DNA of 33,293 bases from Pseudomonadota bacterium (GTDB taxonomy: Bacteria; Pseudomonadota; Alphaproteobacteria; Acetobacterales; Acetobacteraceae): NCBI GenBank assembly GCA_021826485.1, contig JAKAZX010000001.1, positions 1 to 33,293 of the forward strand, in the 5' to 3' direction. Both the position numbers and the translations under genes were made by a program. Every line of letters starts with the position of its first letter. The first letter of the stretch is position 1. The notes under the pieces were generated by a model. The model did not search any database. It was given only the letters and a program-made list of their open reading frames with translations, and was not told where the DNA came from. Below, in pieces: positions 30,530 through 33,293 of the stretch.

Positions 30530-32893
30530 TCAGGACAGCACGCCGAGCGCCCGCGCCGCGTTGATCGCCTCCCGCCGCCGCCGGCAACCGAGTTTCCGGT
30601 AGGCGTTGCCGAGATGGTATTTCACCGTCGCCTCGGTGACGCCGAGCGCCTTGGCGATGAACTTGTTGGACCCGCCCTCGGCGATCATCAGCAGGACTTT
30701 CGACTCCCGCCTTGTCAGCCCGTTCTTCACCCCCGGCGGCGCCGCGGCGAGGCCGGCGAGGCCGAGCCGGCGCAGGATGGCGCGAGCGGGGGACGAGGCC
30801 TGCACGAAATCCCGCAGCCGGCGGTTGCCGAGCAGTTCGGCGAGGAAATATCGTTCCTCCGCCAGCGGCGCCACCGCGCCCAGCCGCGCCGCCTGTTCCA
30901 GCGCCGACAGCAGCAGCGCCCGGCAGCGCGACGGATCGCGCCGGTATCGGCTTACATAGGCAAGCCAGAGCTGGACTGCAATCTTCTGCCGGCCGGTGAG
31001 TTGCAGATTGGCGTGAATCTGCTCCAGCCGTTCGGCCAGCAGCGGGCGCGCCGGCGCCTCGAACGCCGACTGGCGCAGGCAGGCCAGCGCCAGCGCCACC
31101 TCGTCGCGCGCGTGCAGGCGGCCCAGGTCGCCCTGCGCCAGCACCGCCTCATGATCCGCCGCGCCCGCCAGCACCCGCAGCTTCTCCGCCGCCTCCTGCC
31201 AGCGGTTGCCGCTTTGCAGGATGATCGCCTCGCGGATGTTGATCATCGCTGCGAACTGGTGGGTGTGGATCTGATAGACCCGCCAGCGGTCGAGATAGCT
31301 GCGCGCCGCGAGCGTCGAGAAATGCTCGCTCAGCGCCTGGCTGCCGTAGTGCAGCGCGAGGTCGATCACCGTCGGCCAGATCTCGGCATGCGAGAAATCG
31401 TCGAACTCGGTGCTGAGGAAGCGTGCCAGCGGCTGCACCCGCCCGGCTTCGTAATCGACGCAGGCCTGCAGCAGCGCCAGCAGGCGGCTGTCGTTCGGGC
31501 TCGCATAGCCGACGGCGGCGAGATCGGCGGCGGCGGCATCGGCGAAGCGCCGCGCCTGCTGCGCGTCGCCCTGCAGCAGCCGCATCACCGACTGGTGCAG
31601 CCGGATGTAGAATTGCAGCATCGGCATGTCGGCGGCGGCATAGTGTTCCCAGGCGCGGATCGCCACGTCCTCGGCCTCGGCGAAGCGGCGGCGGCGGATG
31701 AAGAACTCCAGCATGGAGTTGTAGAACGAGCCGCGTTGCAGATGCGCGTCCGCCGGCAGTTCGCGGATCAGGCCGAAGATGCGCTCGAACAGGTCGTCGC
31801 TGACCAGCACGTCCTCGTAGATCAGCATCAGCACGCGGAAGAAGCGGAACTCCCGCGAATAGCGTCCGTCGGTGTCGAACACCGAATCCGCCGCCAGCGC
31901 CCGGTTGCCGAAATGGTCGGCGACGAGCTGGCGGGTGCGCGGCAGGTCGCCCCGCTTCAGCGCCTGCAGGCACCGCGCCAGCACCAGCGTCTCGTGGCGC
32001 TCGGCATAGTCGGGCGGGAACCCGGCGAGGATGCGCGCGAAGGCGCCGCCGCCGCACCGGTAGAAATAGAAGAACCCGTGCTGCTCCTTCAGGATCGCGA
32101 GCGCGGCATCGAGATGCCCGGCGCCCTGCAGGGCGGCGATCGCGGCGAGGGTGCGGCCCTGCGCGCGCAGCGCCGCGGCCAACGCCGCGGCGGTTTCTGC
32201 ATCGGCGATCCGGCGCGCGAAGTCCGCCGCATGGCCGCGCGCCAGATGCGGGCGCAGCGCCTCCGCCCGCAGTGCCGAAGGGGTGCCGGCGCGGATGGCC
32301 GGCGCCAGCGGCCCGGCATCGGCCAGCGACAGCGGTTCACCCTCGATGATCCGGCCGAGGGTGACGAAGTCCGCTGCCGGCAGCGCCGCCATCCAGTCCT
32401 CCGCCAGCACCGCCTCCAGCCGGGCGGCGTCGCGTCCCGTCTCGACGAAGCCGAGCAGCAACGGCCAGCCGCCGCTCGCGTCCATGATCCGCTCGGCGCG
32501 CCGGCGCGGCAGGCGGGCGGCGAGTTCGGGGGCGGTGAACAGCAGCGCGGCGGTGTCGATGACATGGGCGCGGCCATAGGCCACCGCGCGGTCGAGGCCG
32601 GGCAGGACCGCCTGCGGCCGTTTGGCCAGGATCAGGCGGTCCGCGCCGGCCATGAAGCGTTCCGGCAGCGGCCCCGGCGCCGCGTGCGGCGGCAGGTCCC
32701 ACAGCAGCGGCGCGCCGTCGCCCGGCGGGGCGGGCGGCGCGGTGCCCAGATGCACCTCCCGGCCGAGCCGGGCGGCGAGCTGGCGGAGCAGCACCGACTT
32801 GCCGCAGCCGGCTGGCGCCTCGATCAGCACGATCGGCTCCGGCCGCGCCAGGATGCGGGCGAGCAGGCCGTCGCGCGGCAGCTCGGCGGCCAT
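30530..32893 (-). CDS. MalT-like large LuxR-family transcriptional regulator (STAND ATPase)
   Basis: Predicted 787 aa. The N-terminal P-loop is APAGCGKS (26-33). The region that should hold the Walker B acidic pair reads LLWDLP (63-68) with only one Asp, followed by a sensor-like LILAKRP. A long helical, TPR-like middle (about 230-700) follows. The C-terminal LuxR helix-turn-helix (last 65 residues) is complete: LTRRESKVLLMIAEGGSNKFIAKALGVTEATVKYHL. Such proteins are ligand- and ATP-dependent activators. It is encoded upstream of, and on the same strand as, the peptide-transporter/hyuA operon, and is its likely regulator. It starts 25 nt after the AhpD-like gene, with no strong ribosome site. 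Confidence 0.9.
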   Translation of the reverse strand: MAAELPRDGLLARILARPEPIVLIEAPAGCGKSVLLRQLAARLGREVHLGTAPPAPPGDGAPLLWDLPPHAAPGPLPERFMAGADRLILAKRPQAVLPGLDRAVAYGRAHVIDTAALLFTAPELAARLPRRRAERIMDASGGWPLLLGFVETGRDAARLEAVLAEDWMAALPAADFVTLGRIIEGEPLSLADAGPLAPAIRAGTPSALRAEALRPHLARGHAADFARRIADAETAAALAAALRAQGRTLAAIAALQGAGHLDAALAILKEQHGFFYFYRCGGGAFARILAGFPPDYAERHETLVLARCLQALKRGDLPRTRQLVADHFGNRALAADSVFDTDGRYSREFRFFRVLMLIYEDVLVSDDLFERIFGLIRELPADAHLQRGSFYNSMLEFFIRRRRFAEAEDVAIRAWEHYAAADMPMLQFYIRLHQSVMRLLQGDAQQARRFADAAAADLAAVGYASPNDSRLLALLQACVDYEAGRVQPLARFLSTEFDDFSHAEIWPTVIDLALHYGSQALSEHFSTLAARSYLDRWRVYQIHTHQFAAMINIREAIILQSGNRWQEAAEKLRVLAGAADHEAVLAQGDLGRLHARDEVALALACLRQSAFEAPARPLLAERLEQIHANLQLTGRQKIAVQLWLAYVSRYRRDPSRCRALLLSALEQAARLGAVAPLAEERYFLAELLGNRRLRDFVQASSPARAILRRLGLAGLAAAPPGVKNGLTRRESKVLLMIAEGGSNKFIAKALGVTEATVKYHLGNAYRKLGCRRRREAINAARALGVLS

Positions 32894-32918
32894 CGGCGGG
32901 CCGATCCGCGGCCGGTCC

Positions 32919-33293
32919 CTAGCGGTCGGCGCGATGGTATTCGCGGTTCGGCATCATGTCGGTCGCCGCCGCCATGCGGTTCGACAGGTTGAAGAACGCG
33001 ACCACTTCCGACAGGTCGAAGATGGCGCGGTTGTCGAGGCCGTGCGCGCGCAGCGCATCGCGATCCGCCTCGTCCACCAGATGCAGCGCGGTGGTCAGCT
33101 TCCATGCGTAGTCCAGCATTGCCCGCTGGCGCGGCGGCAGGTGGGCAACGCGGTAGTTGAACGCCAGCATCTCGCCGAGTTCCGGATCGCCCGACAGCCG
33201 CCGCACCGCGGCACCGTGCGCGACCAGGCAGTAGTAGCAGCGGTTGGCCGAGGAGACGACGACGGCGACCATCTCGCGCTCCAGCTTGGAGAG
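32919..33293 (-). CDS. AhpD/carboxymuconolactone-decarboxylase-family peroxidase-related protein (5' partial)
   Basis: The frame is open to the right edge, so the start is missing; at least 124 C-terminal residues are visible. The pattern EREMVAVVVSSANRCYYCLVAHG contains the CxxC redox motif and the following His of AhpD-like proteins (peroxidase-related subfamily). The later LVDEADRDALRAHGLDNRAIFDLSEVVAFFNLSNRMA is also characteristic. It would act as a disulfide-reducing or peroxidase helper in the cytoplasm. It is probably co-transcribed with the LuxR-type regulator downstream. Confidence 0.9.
   Translation of the reverse strand, partial: LSKLEREMVAVVVSSANRCYYCLVAHGAAVRRLSGDPELGEMLAFNYRVAHLPPRQRAMLDYAWKLTTALHLVDEADRDALRAHGLDNRAIFDLSEVVAFFNLSNRMAAATDMMPNREYHRADR

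Noticed and set aside
30332..32992. 886-codon open frame on the plus strand opposite the LuxR-type regulator
   Set aside because: Composition is Arg/Gln/His/Gly-rich with no recognisable domain. It mirrors the codon bias of the GC-rich minus-strand gene, which has a clear P-loop and LuxR HTH.

Overview
The window is a GC-rich, gene-dense stretch of catabolic and transport genes. The style (very high GC, short intergenic gaps, ATGA/GTGA stop-start overlaps, many ABC transporters, CaiB/BaiF, DUF917 and HyuA genes) suggests a soil or plant-associated alphaproteobacterium, perhaps Acetobacteraceae/Rhodospirillales or Hyphomicrobiales. A GC-rich betaproteobacterium cannot be excluded. I saw no rRNA, tRNA, CRISPR array, insertion sequence or phage gene.

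Region 1 (1-8317) holds a ribose-type ABC transporter subunit in which the double ATPase and the permease are fused (cut by the left edge). A convergent two-gene operon follows: a hydroxyisobutyrate-dehydrogenase-like enzyme and a protein joining a winged helix-turn-helix to a complete, signal-less sugar-binding-protein domain. Divergent from it lie a butanediol-dehydrogenase-like MDR enzyme, an intradiol ring-cleavage dioxygenase and a Gfo/Idh/MocA oxidoreductase. A 19-bp palindrome sits between the divergent operons and is the obvious candidate operator for the wHTH-binding-protein fusion.

Region 2 (8277-21437) looks like one LacI-controlled regulon of three operons: CoA-transferase plus enoyl-CoA hydratase; a branched-chain-amino-acid-type (HAAT) ABC transporter plus GMC oxidoreductase; and a divergent DapA-like aldolase, zinc alcohol dehydrogenase and second Gfo/Idh/MocA enzyme. 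LacI-type operator matches lie at 10427-10440, 18106-18119 and 18206-18219, each placed on or beside a candidate promoter. The substrate cannot be named; a hydroxylated, sugar- or polyol-like compound whose carbon ends as an acyl-CoA fits the gene set.

Region 3 (21404-33293) is a minus-strand block: an AhpD-like protein (cut by the right edge), a MalT-like LuxR-family regulator, then a dipeptide-type ABC transporter (binding protein, two permeases, two ATPases) followed by a short HyuA-type ATPase and two tandem DUF917 proteins. Five successive junctions overlap by exactly 4 nt. This resembles import and opening of a cyclic amide or thiohydantoin.

Thus three catabolic modules, each with its own transporter class (CUT2 sugar, HAAT, peptide) and regulator class (wHTH-SBP, LacI, LuxR/MalT), are packed side by side. 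All four convergent gene ends abut or overlap, leaving no room for ordinary terminators.
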